64,000 nt of DNA, taken from Paraburkholderia silvatlantica (GTDB lineage: Bacteria > Pseudomonadota > Gammaproteobacteria > Burkholderiales > Burkholderiaceae). The first letter of the stretch is position 1. The number at the start of each line of letters is the position of its first letter. Below, one piece after another: positions 1-8,869 of this stretch. The DNA lies in contig NZ_QEOL01000004.1 of the NCBI RefSeq assembly GCF_003096715.1, forward strand, positions 248,001 to 312,000, written 5' to 3'. The translations under genes were made by a program, and so were the position numbers. The notes beneath the pieces are model-generated. The model did no database searches. It worked only from the letters and a program-made list of their open reading frames with translations, and was not told the DNA's origin.

Positions 1-1408
1 CGATACCTTCTCGGCCGAGAAGCTGCAGGCCACGACCAAAGCCATCGTCGACAAGCTCGGCGAGTACGGTTACGCGTTCGCAACCGTCAACGCGCTGCCG
101 CAGATCGATCAGGCGAATCACACGGTCAACCTCACGCTGCAGGTCGATCCGAGCCGCCGCGTGTACGTGCGCCGCATCAACGTGGTGGGCAACACGCGCA
201 CGCGCGACGAAGTCGTGCGCCGCGAAATGCGCCAGCTCGAAAGCTCGTGGTTCGATTCGAACCGCCTCGCGCTCTCGAAGGACCGTATCAACCGTCTGGG
301 CTATTTCACCGACGTCGACGTGACCACGGTGCCCGTAGAAGGCACGGCCGACCAGGTGGACGTGAACGTGAAGGTCGCCGAAAAGCCGACCGGCGCGATC
401 ACGCTGGGTGCGGGCTTCTCGTCCACGGACAAGGTGGTGCTGTCGGCGGGCGTGTCGCAGGACAACGTGTTTGGTTCGGGTACCTCGCTCTCGCTGAACG
501 TGAACACCGCGAAGACATACCGCACGCTGGCCCTCACGCAGGTGGACCCGTACTTCACGGTGGACGGCATCAAGCGCATTACCGACGTCTACTACCGCAC
601 GTACCAGCCGCTGTACTACTCGACCGACTCGAGCTTCCGCATCATCACGATGGGCGGCGACCTGAAGTTCGGCATTCCGTTCTCGGAAGTCGACACGGTG
701 TACTTCGGCGCGGGCTTCGAGCAGGACACGCTCGACATCGACTCGAACACGCCGCAGAGCTATATCGACTACGTGAACCAGTTCGGCCGGGTGTCGAACA
801 ACGTGCCGCTCACGGTGGGCTGGTCGCGCGACGCGCGTGACAGCGCGCTCGTGCCGAGCAAGGGCTACTTCACGCAGGCGAATGCCGAGTACGGCACGCC
901 GGTCGGCGGTACGCAGTACTACAAGGCCGATATTCAGGCGCAGTACTACTACTCGTTCGCGCGCGGCTTCGTGCTGGGCATGAACTTCCAGGGCGGCTAC
1001 GGTAACGGCCTCGGCGGCAAGCCCTATCCGATCTTCAAGAACTACTACGCCGGCGGTATCGGGTCGGTGCGCGGCTACGAGCCGAGCTCGCTGGGTCCGC
1101 GCGACAAGACGACGAACGACCCGATCGGCGGTTCGAAGATGCTGGTCGGCAACATCGAGCTGACCTTCCCGCTGCCGGGCACGGGCTACGACCGCACGCT
1201 GCGCGTCTTCACGTTCGTCGATGGTGGTAACGTCTGGGGCACGGAAGGCAACAGCATCGGCGCGAACGGCCTGCGTTACAGCTACGGCTTCGGTCTCGCG
1301 TGGATTTCGCCGATCGGCCCGCTCAAGCTGAGCATGGGCTTCCCGGTTACCAAGCACACCGGCGACCAGTACCAGAAGTTCCAGTTCCAGATCGGGACGG
1401 CATTCTGA
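1..1408 (+). CDS. bamA: Outer-membrane protein assembly factor BamA, 3' part (5' end outside window)
   Basis: The reading frame is already open at base 2 and runs to TGA at 1406-1408, so only the C-terminal part is present. BamA is the Omp85-family core of the BAM complex that folds beta-barrel proteins into the outer membrane. The visible part starts in a POTRA domain, continues through the last POTRA (starting near YVRRINVVGNTRTRDEVV) and then the 16-strand barrel. The lid-loop signature VRGYE lies near base 1070, and the protein ends in an aromatic beta-signal (FQFQIGTAF). It is followed 65 bp later by the chaperone gene skp, the usual order before the lpx genes. ATG codons inside the frame are not the true start. 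Confidence 0.96.
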   Translation, partial: DTFSAEKLQATTKAIVDKLGEYGYAFATVNALPQIDQANHTVNLTLQVDPSRRVYVRRINVVGNTRTRDEVVRREMRQLESSWFDSNRLALSKDRINRLGYFTDVDVTTVPVEGTADQVDVNVKVAEKPTGAITLGAGFSSTDKVVLSAGVSQDNVFGSGTSLSLNVNTAKTYRTLALTQVDPYFTVDGIKRITDVYYRTYQPLYYSTDSSFRIITMGGDLKFGIPFSEVDTVYFGAGFEQDTLDIDSNTPQSYIDYVNQFGRVSNNVPLTVGWSRDARDSALVPSKGYFTQANAEYGTPVGGTQYYKADIQAQYYYSFARGFVLGMNFQGGYGNGLGGKPYPIFKNYYAGGIGSVRGYEPSSLGPRDKTTNDPIGGSKMLVGNIELTFPLPGTGYDRTLRVFTFVDGGNVWGTEGNSIGANGLRYSYGFGLAWISPIGPLKLSMGFPVTKHTGDQYQKFQFQIGTAF

Positions 1409-1473
1409 CGTATGTTTTGCCCGGCGTTGGTTGCGCGCGCAGCGCACGGCGCCGGAATCCAGGAAACGAGAGG

Positions 1474-2025
1474 ATGACTTTGCTAACGGGTATGTTTTCC
1501 AGACGGACGATCGGGGCGATTACCGTGTCGCTGGCGCTCCTCGGTTTTGGCATGGGCGTGGCGCAGGCGCAGGAAGCAAGGATCGCGGCGGTGAACTCAG
1601 ATCGCATCCTGCGCGAATCCGCTCCCGCGAAGGCCGCGCAGACCAAGCTCGAAGCCGAGTTCGCCAAGCGCGACAAGGATCTGCAGGACATGGCGCAGCG
1701 CCTGAAGTCGATGTCCGATTCGCTCGACAAGAACGGCCCGTCGATGTCGCCGGCCGATCGCGCGCAGAAGCAGCGCGACCTTTCCGCGCTCGACAGCGAC
1801 TTTCAGCGCAAGCAGCGCGAATTCCGCGAAGACCTGAACCAGCGCCGCAATGAGGAACTGGCGGCGGTGCTCGACCGGGCAAACAAGGTGATCAAGCAGA
1901 TCGCCGAGCAGCAGCATTACGACCTGATCGTCCAGGAAGCGGTGTACGTGAGCCCGCGCATCGACATCACCGACCAGGTGCTGAAGGCGCTCGCAGCGAA
2001 CAGCGCCGGCGGCAGCAGCAACTAA
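1474..2025 (+). CDS. skp: Periplasmic chaperone Skp/OmpH
   Basis: A 183-residue protein of the OmpH/Skp family, which holds unfolded outer-membrane proteins in the periplasm for BamA. It has a signal peptide (hydrophobic core after MFSRRTIGAIT, likely cleavage after AQAQ), then IAAVNSDRILRES, a long charged coiled coil rich in K, E, Q and R (the tentacles), and a C-terminal strand with YDLIVQEAVYVSP. The start at 1474 follows an AGGAAACGAGAGG purine tract; ATG 1492 is a possible alternative. It lies between bamA and lpxD, as in other beta- and gamma-proteobacteria. Confidence 0.93.
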   Translation: MTLLTGMFSRRTIGAITVSLALLGFGMGVAQAQEARIAAVNSDRILRESAPAKAAQTKLEAEFAKRDKDLQDMAQRLKSMSDSLDKNGPSMSPADRAQKQRDLSALDSDFQRKQREFREDLNQRRNEELAAVLDRANKVIKQIAEQQHYDLIVQEAVYVSPRIDITDQVLKALAANSAGGSSN

Positions 2026-2070
2026 GGCAACGCATTTAAAAGTAACGCATTTAAAGGCAACGCATTTAAA
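2026..2070 (+). repeat. Three tandem 15-bp repeats between skp and lpxD
   Basis: Starting right after the skp stop codon, the unit GGCAACGCATTTAAA occurs at 2026-2040, AGTAACGCATTTAAA at 2041-2055 and GGCAACGCATTTAAA at 2056-2070, followed by a partial fourth unit (GGCAAC). The phrase AACTAAGGCA, which includes the skp stop codon, also recurs at 2074. The AT-rich TTTAAA cores stand out from the GC-rich surroundings. The array ends 27 bp before the lpxD start. Confidence 0.85.
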
Positions 2071-2097
2071 GGCAACTAAGGCAGGAGCAGCACGCGC

Positions 2098-3171
2098 ATG
2101 GCATTTACGCTTGAGGAGATCGTCGGGCGGTTCGGCGGCGAGGTGGTGGGCGATGCGACGCAGCGCGTCGCATCGCTGGCGCCGCTCGACCAGGCTGGTC
2201 CGCAACAGCTCGCGTTCCTCGCCAATCCGAAGTACCTCGCGCAGGTCGAGACGACCCGCGCGGGCGCGGTGCTGATCAGCCCCGGCGACCTCGAGAAGCT
2301 CGCGTCGCGCGAGGGGCGCAACTTCATCGTCACACCGAATCCGTATGCTTACTTCGCGCGTGTCGCGCAGGCGTATATCGACCTCGCTGCGCCGAAGGCG
2401 CAGCCGGGCATCCACGCCAGCGCTCACGTCGACGCAAAGGCGCAGGTTGCCGCGAGCGCGGTGATCGGCCCGAACGTCACGGTCGAAGCGGGCGCGGTGA
2501 TCGGGGAAAACGTACGGCTCGACGCGAACGTCTTCATCGGCCGCGGCACCCAGGTGGGCGAGGGCTCGCACCTGTATCCGGGCGTGAGCGTCTATCACGG
2601 CTGCAAGCTCGGCGTGCGCAATATCGTGCATGCGGGCGCCGTGATCGGCTCCGACGGCTTTGGCTTTGCCCCCGATTTCACGGGCGAGGGCGATGCGCGC
2701 ACCGGTAGCTGGGTCAAGATTCCGCAGGTGGGCGGCGTGGTTACCGGGCCTGACGTCGAGATCGGCGCGAACACCACGATCGACCGCGGCGCGATGGCCG
2801 ATACGATCATCGAAGCATGCGTGAAGATCGATAACCTCGTGCAGATCGGCCACAACTGCAAGATCGGGGCGTACACGGTCATCGCGGGCTGCGCAGGCAT
2901 TGCGGGCAGCACGACGATCGGGCGCCACTGCATGATCGGCGGCGCAGTGGGTATCGCGGGGCACGTCACGCTGGGCGACTACGTGATCGTCACGGCAAAG
3001 TCGGGTGTCTCGAAGTCGTTGCCGAAGGCCGGCATCTACACGAGCGCTTTCCCGGCGGTCGATCACGCCGACTGGAACAAGAGCGCCGCGCTGTTGCGTA
3101 ACATCGACAAGCTGCGCGACCGTATCAAGGCGCTGGAGGCGGCGGTTGCCCAGAAGCCGCAGGGCGAATAA
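2098..3171 (+). CDS. lpxD: UDP-3-O-(3-hydroxyacyl)glucosamine N-acyltransferase
   Basis: LpxD transfers the second 3-hydroxyacyl chain from acyl carrier protein onto UDP-3-O-acyl-glucosamine in lipid A synthesis, in the cytoplasm. The 357 residues match the family length. An N-terminal uridine-binding domain (about 1-100) is followed by a left-handed beta-helix of hexapeptide repeats (about 105-320, e.g. [18 protein letters not shown]). The catalytic histidine is H252 in [10 protein letters not shown] short helical tail ends at QKPQGE. The start at 2098 follows GGCAGGAGCAGC. Confidence 0.96.
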   Translation: MAFTLEEIVGRFGGEVVGDATQRVASLAPLDQAGPQQLAFLANPKYLAQVETTRAGAVLISPGDLEKLASREGRNFIVTPNPYAYFARVAQAYIDLAAPKAQPGIHASAHVDAKAQVAASAVIGPNVTVEAGAVIGENVRLDANVFIGRGTQVGEGSHLYPGVSVYHGCKLGVRNIVHAGAVIGSDGFGFAPDFTGEGDARTGSWVKIPQVGGVVTGPDVEIGANTTIDRGAMADTIIEACVKIDNLVQIGHNCKIGAYTVIAGCAGIAGSTTIGRHCMIGGAVGIAGHVTLGDYVIVTAKSGVSKSLPKAGIYTSAFPAVDHADWNKSAALLRNIDKLRDRIKALEAAVAQKPQGE

Positions 3172-3406
3172 GAAAGCCGTATCGAGGGAGCGGGCGGCGT
3201 GTCGCGGGAGCGGCGCGCCGCTTTGCGTCGCGGACGAGTAAAGCGCCTCGTCGGGAGCTGCCCGCCCGGGGCTACCCGCCCGGGGCAATACGCATGCACG
3301 GGAGCCCGGGCGTGGCGCATACTTCGCGTCAGCGCGAGCGTTTGGTCCGGCGCCTCGAATATCGAAATCGAAAGTCACACGCAATTCCTGCGTGAGCAGA
3401 ACCACC

Positions 3407-3871
3407 ATGAACATCGAAAAACTCAACTTCGACATCCACAAGATTCTCACGCTGCTGCCGCACCGCTATCCGTTCCTGATGGTGGACCGGGTCATCGAGC
3501 TGGAGCCGCACAAGAGCATCAAGGCGTTGAAGAACGTGACGGTCAACGAGCCCTTTTTCACGGGGCACTTCCCGCAGCGTCCGGTCATGCCCGGCGTGAT
3601 GATTCTCGAGGCGCTGGCGCAAACCGCCGCGCTGCTCACGTTCTCGGAAGAAGAGCAGGACTTCGAGAATACGCTGTACTACTTCGTGGGCATCGACGGC
3701 GCGCGCTTCAAGCGCGTGGTCGAGCCGGGCGACCAGCTCATCCTCAACGTGACGTTCGAGCGCTACATGCGCGGCATCTGGAAGTTCAAGGCGGTGGCCG
3801 AAGTGGAAGGCTCCGTGGCCTGCGAGGCGGAACTCATGTGCACCGTCAAGAAAATGGACGCGGCGCAATAA
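3407..3871 (+). CDS. fabZ: 3-hydroxyacyl-ACP dehydratase FabZ
   Basis: FabZ dehydrates 3-hydroxyacyl-ACP in fatty acid elongation and competes with LpxA/LpxD for 3-hydroxyacyl chains, which explains its place between those genes. From ATG 3407 it is 154 residues, normal for the family. The hot-dog fold signature is clear: [14 protein letters not shown] near the N-terminus, catalytic H54 in [11 protein letters not shown] and E68 in ILEALAQ. A GTG at 3392 would add five residues (MSRTT) and cannot be excluded. The 235-bp gap after lpxD is GC-rich and holds no gene. Confidence 0.95.
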   Translation: MNIEKLNFDIHKILTLLPHRYPFLMVDRVIELEPHKSIKALKNVTVNEPFFTGHFPQRPVMPGVMILEALAQTAALLTFSEEEQDFENTLYYFVGIDGARFKRVVEPGDQLILNVTFERYMRGIWKFKAVAEVEGSVACEAELMCTVKKMDAAQ

Positions 3872-3949
3872 GAAGCGCCGCCGCATGCCGCAGCGCGCCT
3901 TGACGTCGAGGCGCCGGCGCGCGGCAACAGAATCGGAGAGCGAGGACGA

Positions 3950-4738
3950 ATGAGCAGGATCCATCCCACTGCGGTCGTCGAGTCGGGCGCGCAAATCGAC
4001 GAATCGGTCGAAATCGGGCCGTTCGCGGTCATCGGCGCGAACGTCAGCATCGGTGCGCGCACGAAGGTCGGTTCGCATAGCGTGCTGGAAGGCCACACGA
4101 CGATTGGCGAAGACAACACGATCGGCCACTACGCGTCGATCGGCGGCCGTCCGCAGGACATGAAGTACAAGGGCGAGCCCACGAAGCTCGTGATCGGCAG
4201 CCGCAACACCATCCGCGAATTCACGACGCTGCACACGGGCACGGTGCAGGACACCGGCGTCACGATCATCGGCGACGACTGCTGGATCATGGCCTATGTG
4301 CACGTGGGCCACGACTGCCGTCTGGGCAGCAACGTCATCATGTCGAGCAACGCGCAGCTCGCGGGCCACGTGTTCGTCGACGACCACGCGATTGTCGGCG
4401 GCATGACCGGCGTGCACCAGTTCGTGCGCATTGGCGCGCATTCGATGGTCGGGGGAGCCTCGGCGCTCGTGCAGGACGTGCCGCCGTTCGTGATCGCCGC
4501 CGGCAACAAGGCGGTGCCGCACGGCATCAACGTCGAAGGCCTGCGCCGTCGCGGCTTTTCGCCTGACGCGATTTCCGCGCTGCGCTCGGCGTATCGCACG
4601 CTCTACAAGAACGGGCTCTCGCTCGAAGAGGCGAAGGTGCAGCTCGCCGACCTCGCGCAGGCGGGCGGCGACGGCGACGTGTACGTGAAGGCGCTGCTCG
4701 ACTTCGTCGAGCAGTCGCAACGCGGCATCATTCGCTGA
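3950..4738 (+). CDS. lpxA: UDP-N-acetylglucosamine O-acyltransferase LpxA
   Basis: LpxA performs the first step of lipid A synthesis, acylating UDP-GlcNAc at the 3-OH from 3-hydroxyacyl-ACP. The 262-residue length is typical. It starts [13 protein letters not shown], shows left-handed beta-helix hexapeptides, and has the family sequence [12 protein letters not shown] (residues 65-76) and the catalytic histidine H121 in HVGHDCRLG. The C-terminal helical domain begins near [13 protein letters not shown]. It is separated by 3 bp from lpxB, so the two are surely co-transcribed. Confidence 0.97.
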   Translation: MSRIHPTAVVESGAQIDESVEIGPFAVIGANVSIGARTKVGSHSVLEGHTTIGEDNTIGHYASIGGRPQDMKYKGEPTKLVIGSRNTIREFTTLHTGTVQDTGVTIIGDDCWIMAYVHVGHDCRLGSNVIMSSNAQLAGHVFVDDHAIVGGMTGVHQFVRIGAHSMVGGASALVQDVPPFVIAAGNKAVPHGINVEGLRRRGFSPDAISALRSAYRTLYKNGLSLEEAKVQLADLAQAGGDGDVYVKALLDFVEQSQRGIIR

Positions 4739-4741
4739 TCG

Positions 4742-5911
4742 ATGGCGCTGCAAACGCGTCCGCTGCGCCTCGCAATGGTTGCCGGCGAGCCGTCCGGCGA
4801 CCTGCTTGCGGCATCGTTGCTTGCGGGTCTCGAGGCCCGCTTGCCCGACACTACGCAGTACTACGGAATCGGCGGCCCGCGCATGACGGCCGCCGGCTTC
4901 GACGCGCACTGGCCGATGGAAAAGCTCTCGGTCCGCGGCTACGTCGAGGCGCTGCGGCACATTCCCGAGATTCTGCGCATTCGCAGCGAGCTCAAGCATC
5001 AACTGCTGGCCGAGCCGCCTGACGCCTTCATCGGCGTGGATGCGCCAGACTTCAACTTCGGCCTCGAGCACGCGCTGCGCGACGCTGGCATTCCGACCAT
5101 TCACTTCGTCTGCCCGTCGATCTGGGCGTGGCGCGGCGGTCGTATCAAGAAGATCCAGAAGGCCGTGGATCACATGCTGTGCGTGTTCCCGTTCGAAACG
5201 GCGCTCCTCGAGAAGGCCGGGGTGGCGGCATCGTACGTGGGCCATCCGCTCGCCGACGAGATCCCGCTCGAACCGGACATGCCCGGCGCGCGCCGCACGC
5301 TGGGCATGCCCGAAAGCGGGCCGGTGATCGCGGTGCTGCCGGGCAGCCGCCGCTCGGAAATCAACCTGATCGGCCCGACTTTCTTCGACGCGATGCAGAT
5401 CATGCAGCGGCGCGAGCCGGTGCTGCGTTTCGTGATGCCGGCGGCGACGCCGGCCATCCACGCGCAGTTGCAGGAACTTGCGAACGCGCATCAGGGTCTC
5501 GCGCTCACGCTCATCGACGGCCAGTCGCAACTCGCCATGACGGCCGCCGACGCGATCCTCGTGAAGAGCGGTACGGTCACGCTCGAAGCGGCGCTGCTCA
5601 AAAAGCCGATGGTCATCTCCTACAAGGTGCCCTGGCTCACGGGGCAGATCATGCGCCGCCAGGGCTATCTGCCTTACGTGGGCCTGCCGAACATTCTCGC
5701 GGGCCGCTTCGTCGTGCCGGAAATCCTGCAGCACTTCGCGACGCCGCAGGCGCTTGCCGACGCGACGCTCACGCAGTTGCAGGACGAGGCAAACCGGCGC
5801 ACGCTGACCGAGGTGTTCACGCAGATGCATCTGACCCTGCGTCAGAACACCGCGGAGCGCGCGGCCGAGGTGGTCGCGGGCATCGTCGAAGGCCGAAAGG
5901 GGCGGGCATGA
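4742..5911 (+). CDS. lpxB: Lipid-A-disaccharide synthase LpxB
   Basis: LpxB condenses UDP-2,3-diacylglucosamine with lipid X at the inner face of the membrane (GT19 family). The 389 residues match the family. Visible markers are [14 protein letters not shown] at the N-terminus, the acceptor-region motif [20 protein letters not shown]-type sequence ([12 protein letters not shown]), and the C-terminal donor-site region LPGSRRSEI and [10 protein letters not shown]. Its TGA overlaps the rnhB ATG (ATGA at 5908-5911), indicating translational coupling. Confidence 0.96.
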   Translation: MALQTRPLRLAMVAGEPSGDLLAASLLAGLEARLPDTTQYYGIGGPRMTAAGFDAHWPMEKLSVRGYVEALRHIPEILRIRSELKHQLLAEPPDAFIGVDAPDFNFGLEHALRDAGIPTIHFVCPSIWAWRGGRIKKIQKAVDHMLCVFPFETALLEKAGVAASYVGHPLADEIPLEPDMPGARRTLGMPESGPVIAVLPGSRRSEINLIGPTFFDAMQIMQRREPVLRFVMPAATPAIHAQLQELANAHQGLALTLIDGQSQLAMTAADAILVKSGTVTLEAALLKKPMVISYKVPWLTGQIMRRQGYLPYVGLPNILAGRFVVPEILQHFATPQALADATLTQLQDEANRRTLTEVFTQMHLTLRQNTAERAAEVVAGIVEGRKGRA

Positions 5912-6696
5912 GCGAGGGTACGATCAAGCGCGCGGCGAGGCGCACGGCTGCGCCGGCGGTCAAAAAGCCGCCGTCGCAGGCGGCGCTCAAGCTCGCCGCG
6001 CGCCGCAAGGCGGCGCGGCAGGCCGGGTTGCTGTTCGAGTCGCCAGACGACGTGATCTGCGGCGTAGACGAGGCCGGCCGCGGGCCGCTCGCCGGGCCGG
6101 TAGTGGCGGCGGCCGTGATTCTCGATCCGGCCCGGCCGATTCGCGGGCTCAACGATTCGAAGGTACTGACGGCGCAGGTGCGCGAGGCGCTCTACGAGCG
6201 CATCGTCGAACGCTCGCTCGCGTGGTGCGTCGCGTCGGCGAGTGTCGAGGAAATCGACAGGCTCAACATCCTGCACGCGACGATGCTGGCGATGCGGCGT
6301 GCGGTCGAAGGCTTGAGCATCGTGCCGACGCTCGCGAAGATCGACGGCAATCGCTGTCCCGTGATGCCGGTGCGCAGCGAGGCGGTGATCGGCGGCGACG
6401 CGCTCGTGCCGAGCATATCGGCGGCGTCGATCATCGCCAAGGTCACGCGTGACCGCATGCTGGTCGATCTGCATCAATGCCATCCGCATTACGGCTTCGA
6501 CGCCCACTCGGGCTACGGTACGCCGCAGCACCTCGAAGCGTTGCGCGTGCATGGTCCGTGCGAGCATCACCGGCGCTCGTTTGCGCCCGTGCGCGACGCC
6601 TATGCGCTGCATGGCATTGTCCTGCCCGGTGTTGCGACGGTAATCAGCGACGCCGCCGGCCTCGAAGAAGACGACGCCTTCGCGCCGCTCCCATGA
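5908..6696 (+). CDS. rnhB: Ribonuclease HII
   Basis: RNase HII cuts RNA in RNA/DNA hybrids and at single ribonucleotides in DNA. The catalytic core begins [16 protein letters not shown] (D54 and E55 are metal ligands), with further motifs [22 protein letters not shown] and [14 protein letters not shown]. At 262 residues it is longer than the E. coli enzyme. The extra part is a Lys/Arg/Ala-rich N-terminal stretch of about 45 residues plus an acidic tail (LEEDDAF). The start overlaps the lpxB stop. Whether the basic extension is all translated is inferred from the coupling, not proven. Confidence 0.94.
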   Translation: MSEGTIKRAARRTAAPAVKKPPSQAALKLAARRKAARQAGLLFESPDDVICGVDEAGRGPLAGPVVAAAVILDPARPIRGLNDSKVLTAQVREALYERIVERSLAWCVASASVEEIDRLNILHATMLAMRRAVEGLSIVPTLAKIDGNRCPVMPVRSEAVIGGDALVPSISAASIIAKVTRDRMLVDLHQCHPHYGFDAHSGYGTPQHLEALRVHGPCEHHRRSFAPVRDAYALHGIVLPGVATVISDAAGLEEDDAFAPLP

Positions 6697-6707
6697 GCCG
6701 CCGCTGA

Positions 6708-6762
6708 CGGCGCCTCGATCGAGCCGGCGCCGTTTTGCGTAGTGCCGGCGCCGGCGTTTTTC
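6708..6762 (+). terminator. Two GC-rich hairpins with T-runs after rnhB
   Basis: CGGCGCC (6708-6714) pairs with GGCGCCG (6726-6732), followed by TTTT. A second perfect palindrome GCCGGCGCCGGC (6744-6755) is followed by a T-run (6757-6761). Together they look like the Rho-independent end of the bamA-lpx-rnhB transcription unit. Confidence 0.7.
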
Positions 6763-6799
6763 TCTCTCCCGATCCTCATTTGACACGCCAGGGCCGCCC

Positions 6800-7585
6800 G
6801 TGAAAGCCATTACCTCGCGCGACAATCCGCTCTACAAACGCCTGAAGGCGCTCGCCGGCTCGACGCATCAACAGCGGCGCAGCCATCAGGCCTTGCTCGA
6901 AGGCTTCCACCTCGCGAGTGCGTGGCTCGATGGCGGCACGCAACCCGAATTTTGCGTGGTGACCGAAGGCGCGCTCACGCATGAAGAAGCGCAGGCGATC
7001 GTCGCCCGCGTGGACGAGCGCCGCGTGATCACGCTGCCCGATGCGCTCTTCGGGCAGCTCTCGAACGTCGTGCACGGCGTGGGGTTGCTGCTGCTCGTCG
7101 ATATGCCCGAAGCGCAGTTGCCCGGGCGCGTTGCATCGACCTGCCTTGTGCTCGACGGATTGCAGGACGCCGGCAACGTCGGCTCGATTTTGCGCAGCGC
7201 GGCGGCGGCCGGCATCGACAAGGTGTTCTGCACGCCGGGCACGGCCTATGTGTGGTCGTCGAAGGTACTGCGCTCGGCAATGGGCGCGCATTTCCTCTTG
7301 CAGGTGTTCGAGAACGTGGAGGCGCAAACGCTCGTCGGGATGCTCGGCGTGCCGGTCGTCATCACCGACTCGCACGGTGCGCAGGCGATCGACGAGGCCG
7401 ATCTCACCGGCCAGGTCGCGTGGGTATTCGGCAACGAAGGAGCGGGGGTCTCGCAGGTCTGGCGCGACGCGGCCGCGCTGCGCGTGACAATTCCGCAGCC
7501 GGGCGGCATGGAGTCGCTCAACGTCGCGGCGGCGGCGGCGGTGTGCGTGTTCGAGCAATGCCGGCAGCAGCGGCACGCGCGTTGA
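6800..7585 (+). CDS. SPOUT-class (TrmH/SpoU) RNA 2'-O-methyltransferase
   Basis: A 261-residue RNA ribose methyltransferase using S-adenosylmethionine. An N-terminal substrate-binding part (residues 1-105, EGFHLASAWL region) is followed by the knotted SPOUT domain with its three motifs: LDGLQDAGNVGSILR (119-132), GNEGAGVS (211-218) and IPQPGGMESLNVA (231-243). The start is GTG at 6800. The exact rRNA or tRNA target cannot be told from sequence; RlmB- or TsnR-like enzymes share these motifs. It stands alone between two terminators. Confidence 0.9.
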   Translation: MKAITSRDNPLYKRLKALAGSTHQQRRSHQALLEGFHLASAWLDGGTQPEFCVVTEGALTHEEAQAIVARVDERRVITLPDALFGQLSNVVHGVGLLLLVDMPEAQLPGRVASTCLVLDGLQDAGNVGSILRSAAAAGIDKVFCTPGTAYVWSSKVLRSAMGAHFLLQVFENVEAQTLVGMLGVPVVITDSHGAQAIDEADLTGQVAWVFGNEGAGVSQVWRDAAALRVTIPQPGGMESLNVAAAAAVCVFEQCRQQRHAR

Positions 7586-7610
7586 CGCTCGCCGGCAGCC
7601 CGCAATAAAC

Positions 7611-7636
7611 AGCCCGCGTCGTGACGCGGGCTTTTT
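7611..7636 (+). terminator. Rho-independent terminator
   Basis: A perfect 10-bp stem AGCCCGCGTC / GACGCGGGCT (7611-7620 and 7623-7632) with a two-base loop, followed by a T-run. It ends the methyltransferase transcript just before the convergent psrP gene. Confidence 0.88.
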
Positions 7637-7654
7637 AGCTTCAGGCAGACCGTT

Positions 7655-8470
7655 TCAATACGACGGCTTGTCGATGCGGATTTCCTGCAGGATCGTGGTG
7701 GCGATTTCCTCGATCGACTTGTGCGTCGACGAGAGCCACTTGATGCCTTCGCGGCGCATCATCGCCTCGGCTTCGTTCACTTCGTAGCGGCAGTTTTCCA
7801 GGGCGGCGTATTTGCTGCCCGGACGCCGCTCGTTGCGGATCTCGGTGAGACGCTGCGGATCGATCGAGAGCCCGAAGATCTTCGAGCGGTGCGACAGCAA
7901 CGCATTCGGCAGCTTGGCGCGCTCGAAGTCGTCGGGAATCAGCGGGTAGTTTGCGGCCTTCACGCCGTACTGCATCGCGAGATACAGGCTCGTAGGCGTC
8001 TTGCCGCTGCGCGACACGCCCACGAGGATCACGTCGGCGTCGGCGAGATTGCGGTCGGACTGGCCGTCGTCGTGCGCGAGCGAGAAGTTGATCGCCTCGA
8101 TGCGGTTCTTGTATTCGTCGGTGTCGGCGTTCTGGTGGCCGCGGCCCATGGCGTGGCTCGACTTGAGCTCCAGCTCCTGCTCGAGCGGCTCCACGAAGGT
8201 TTGGAACATGTCCATCACGAGCGCATTCGCGCGCTTGACGATCTCGTTGGAGTTGCTGTCCACGAGCGTCGTGAACACGATCGGGCGGCGGCCTTCCTGC
8301 ACGGCGGCCTCGTTGATCTTCTCGGCGGTCGAGTAGGCCTTTTCGGCCGAATCGACGAAGGGCACGCGCACGAGGCGGAATTTCTGGTCGAACTGCGACA
8401 GGATCGAATGCGCGAAAGTTTCGGCAGTGATCCCGGTACCGTCGGAGACGATGAATACGGTAGGCGGCAT
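7655..8470 (-). CDS. psrP: PEP synthetase regulatory protein (bifunctional kinase/pyrophosphorylase, DUF299)
   Basis: A 271-residue protein of the family that inactivates PEP synthase by ADP-dependent phosphorylation of a threonine beside the catalytic histidine and reactivates it by phosphorolysis. It starts MPPTVFIVSDGTGITAE, has the P-loop GVSRSGKT (151-158), and ends in IATTILQEIRIDKPSY. Its target, ppsA, is the divergent neighbour, which makes the assignment secure. A longer frame upstream of 8470 exists but its sequence lacks family similarity. Confidence 0.94.
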   Translation of the reverse strand: MPPTVFIVSDGTGITAETFAHSILSQFDQKFRLVRVPFVDSAEKAYSTAEKINEAAVQEGRRPIVFTTLVDSNSNEIVKRANALVMDMFQTFVEPLEQELELKSSHAMGRGHQNADTDEYKNRIEAINFSLAHDDGQSDRNLADADVILVGVSRSGKTPTSLYLAMQYGVKAANYPLIPDDFERAKLPNALLSHRSKIFGLSIDPQRLTEIRNERRPGSKYAALENCRYEVNEAEAMMRREGIKWLSSTHKSIEEIATTILQEIRIDKPSY

Positions 8471-8869
8471 CGGTTGAGGCTGGGTACGTGAGCTGCAGGG
8501 CCGCTCGGGACAGGCTTGGGCGCCCGGAAAGCCCCGTCCGGCGGGACCGAGGGGCAATTCTCGCCGACTGGCACAATTTCCAGAGTCGGCACGGTAGAAT
8601 AGCGGCAACCTGTTGGATAAGCAATTGCAGTGCAACCGCGCCAAACAGCCGCCTATCGCGGCGCATTCTGGTGTCAATTTGCAGCGATTTCGCCTAATTC
8701 CATGTAATCGCGCGCATCTTCGTGCTTTTCCATTGAACGGAAATTCGCTCGGCGCCTGAGCGATTGCTTCTCCAACAGGTTGCGCAAGACGCGAATCCGC
8801 TTCCAATGGGCGGACCGCGTTCGAGCCCACTTGCGCAATCGTGAATTTTTTTCACACTTAGGGGCTTGT
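8471..8869. promoter_or_regulatory. Divergent psrP/ppsA intergenic region
   Basis: About 400 bp without a credible gene; it must carry promoters for both flanking genes. A TAGAAT hexamer at 8595-8600 could be a -10 element in the ppsA direction, but no convincing -35 accompanies it. A short AT-rich hairpin (GTGAA...TTCAC) sits about 20 bp before the ppsA ATG. Confidence 0.4.

Noticed and set aside
1597..5830. Very long open frames on the minus strand opposite skp, lpxD, fabZ, lpxA and lpxB (600-800 residues)
   Set aside because: They lie antisense to clear genes, are rich in R, H, A and D as expected from GC-rich shadow frames, and show no family motif.
8568..8600. Sigma-54 promoter before ppsA suggested by TGGCAC
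   Set aside because: No TTGC element at the required -12 spacing.
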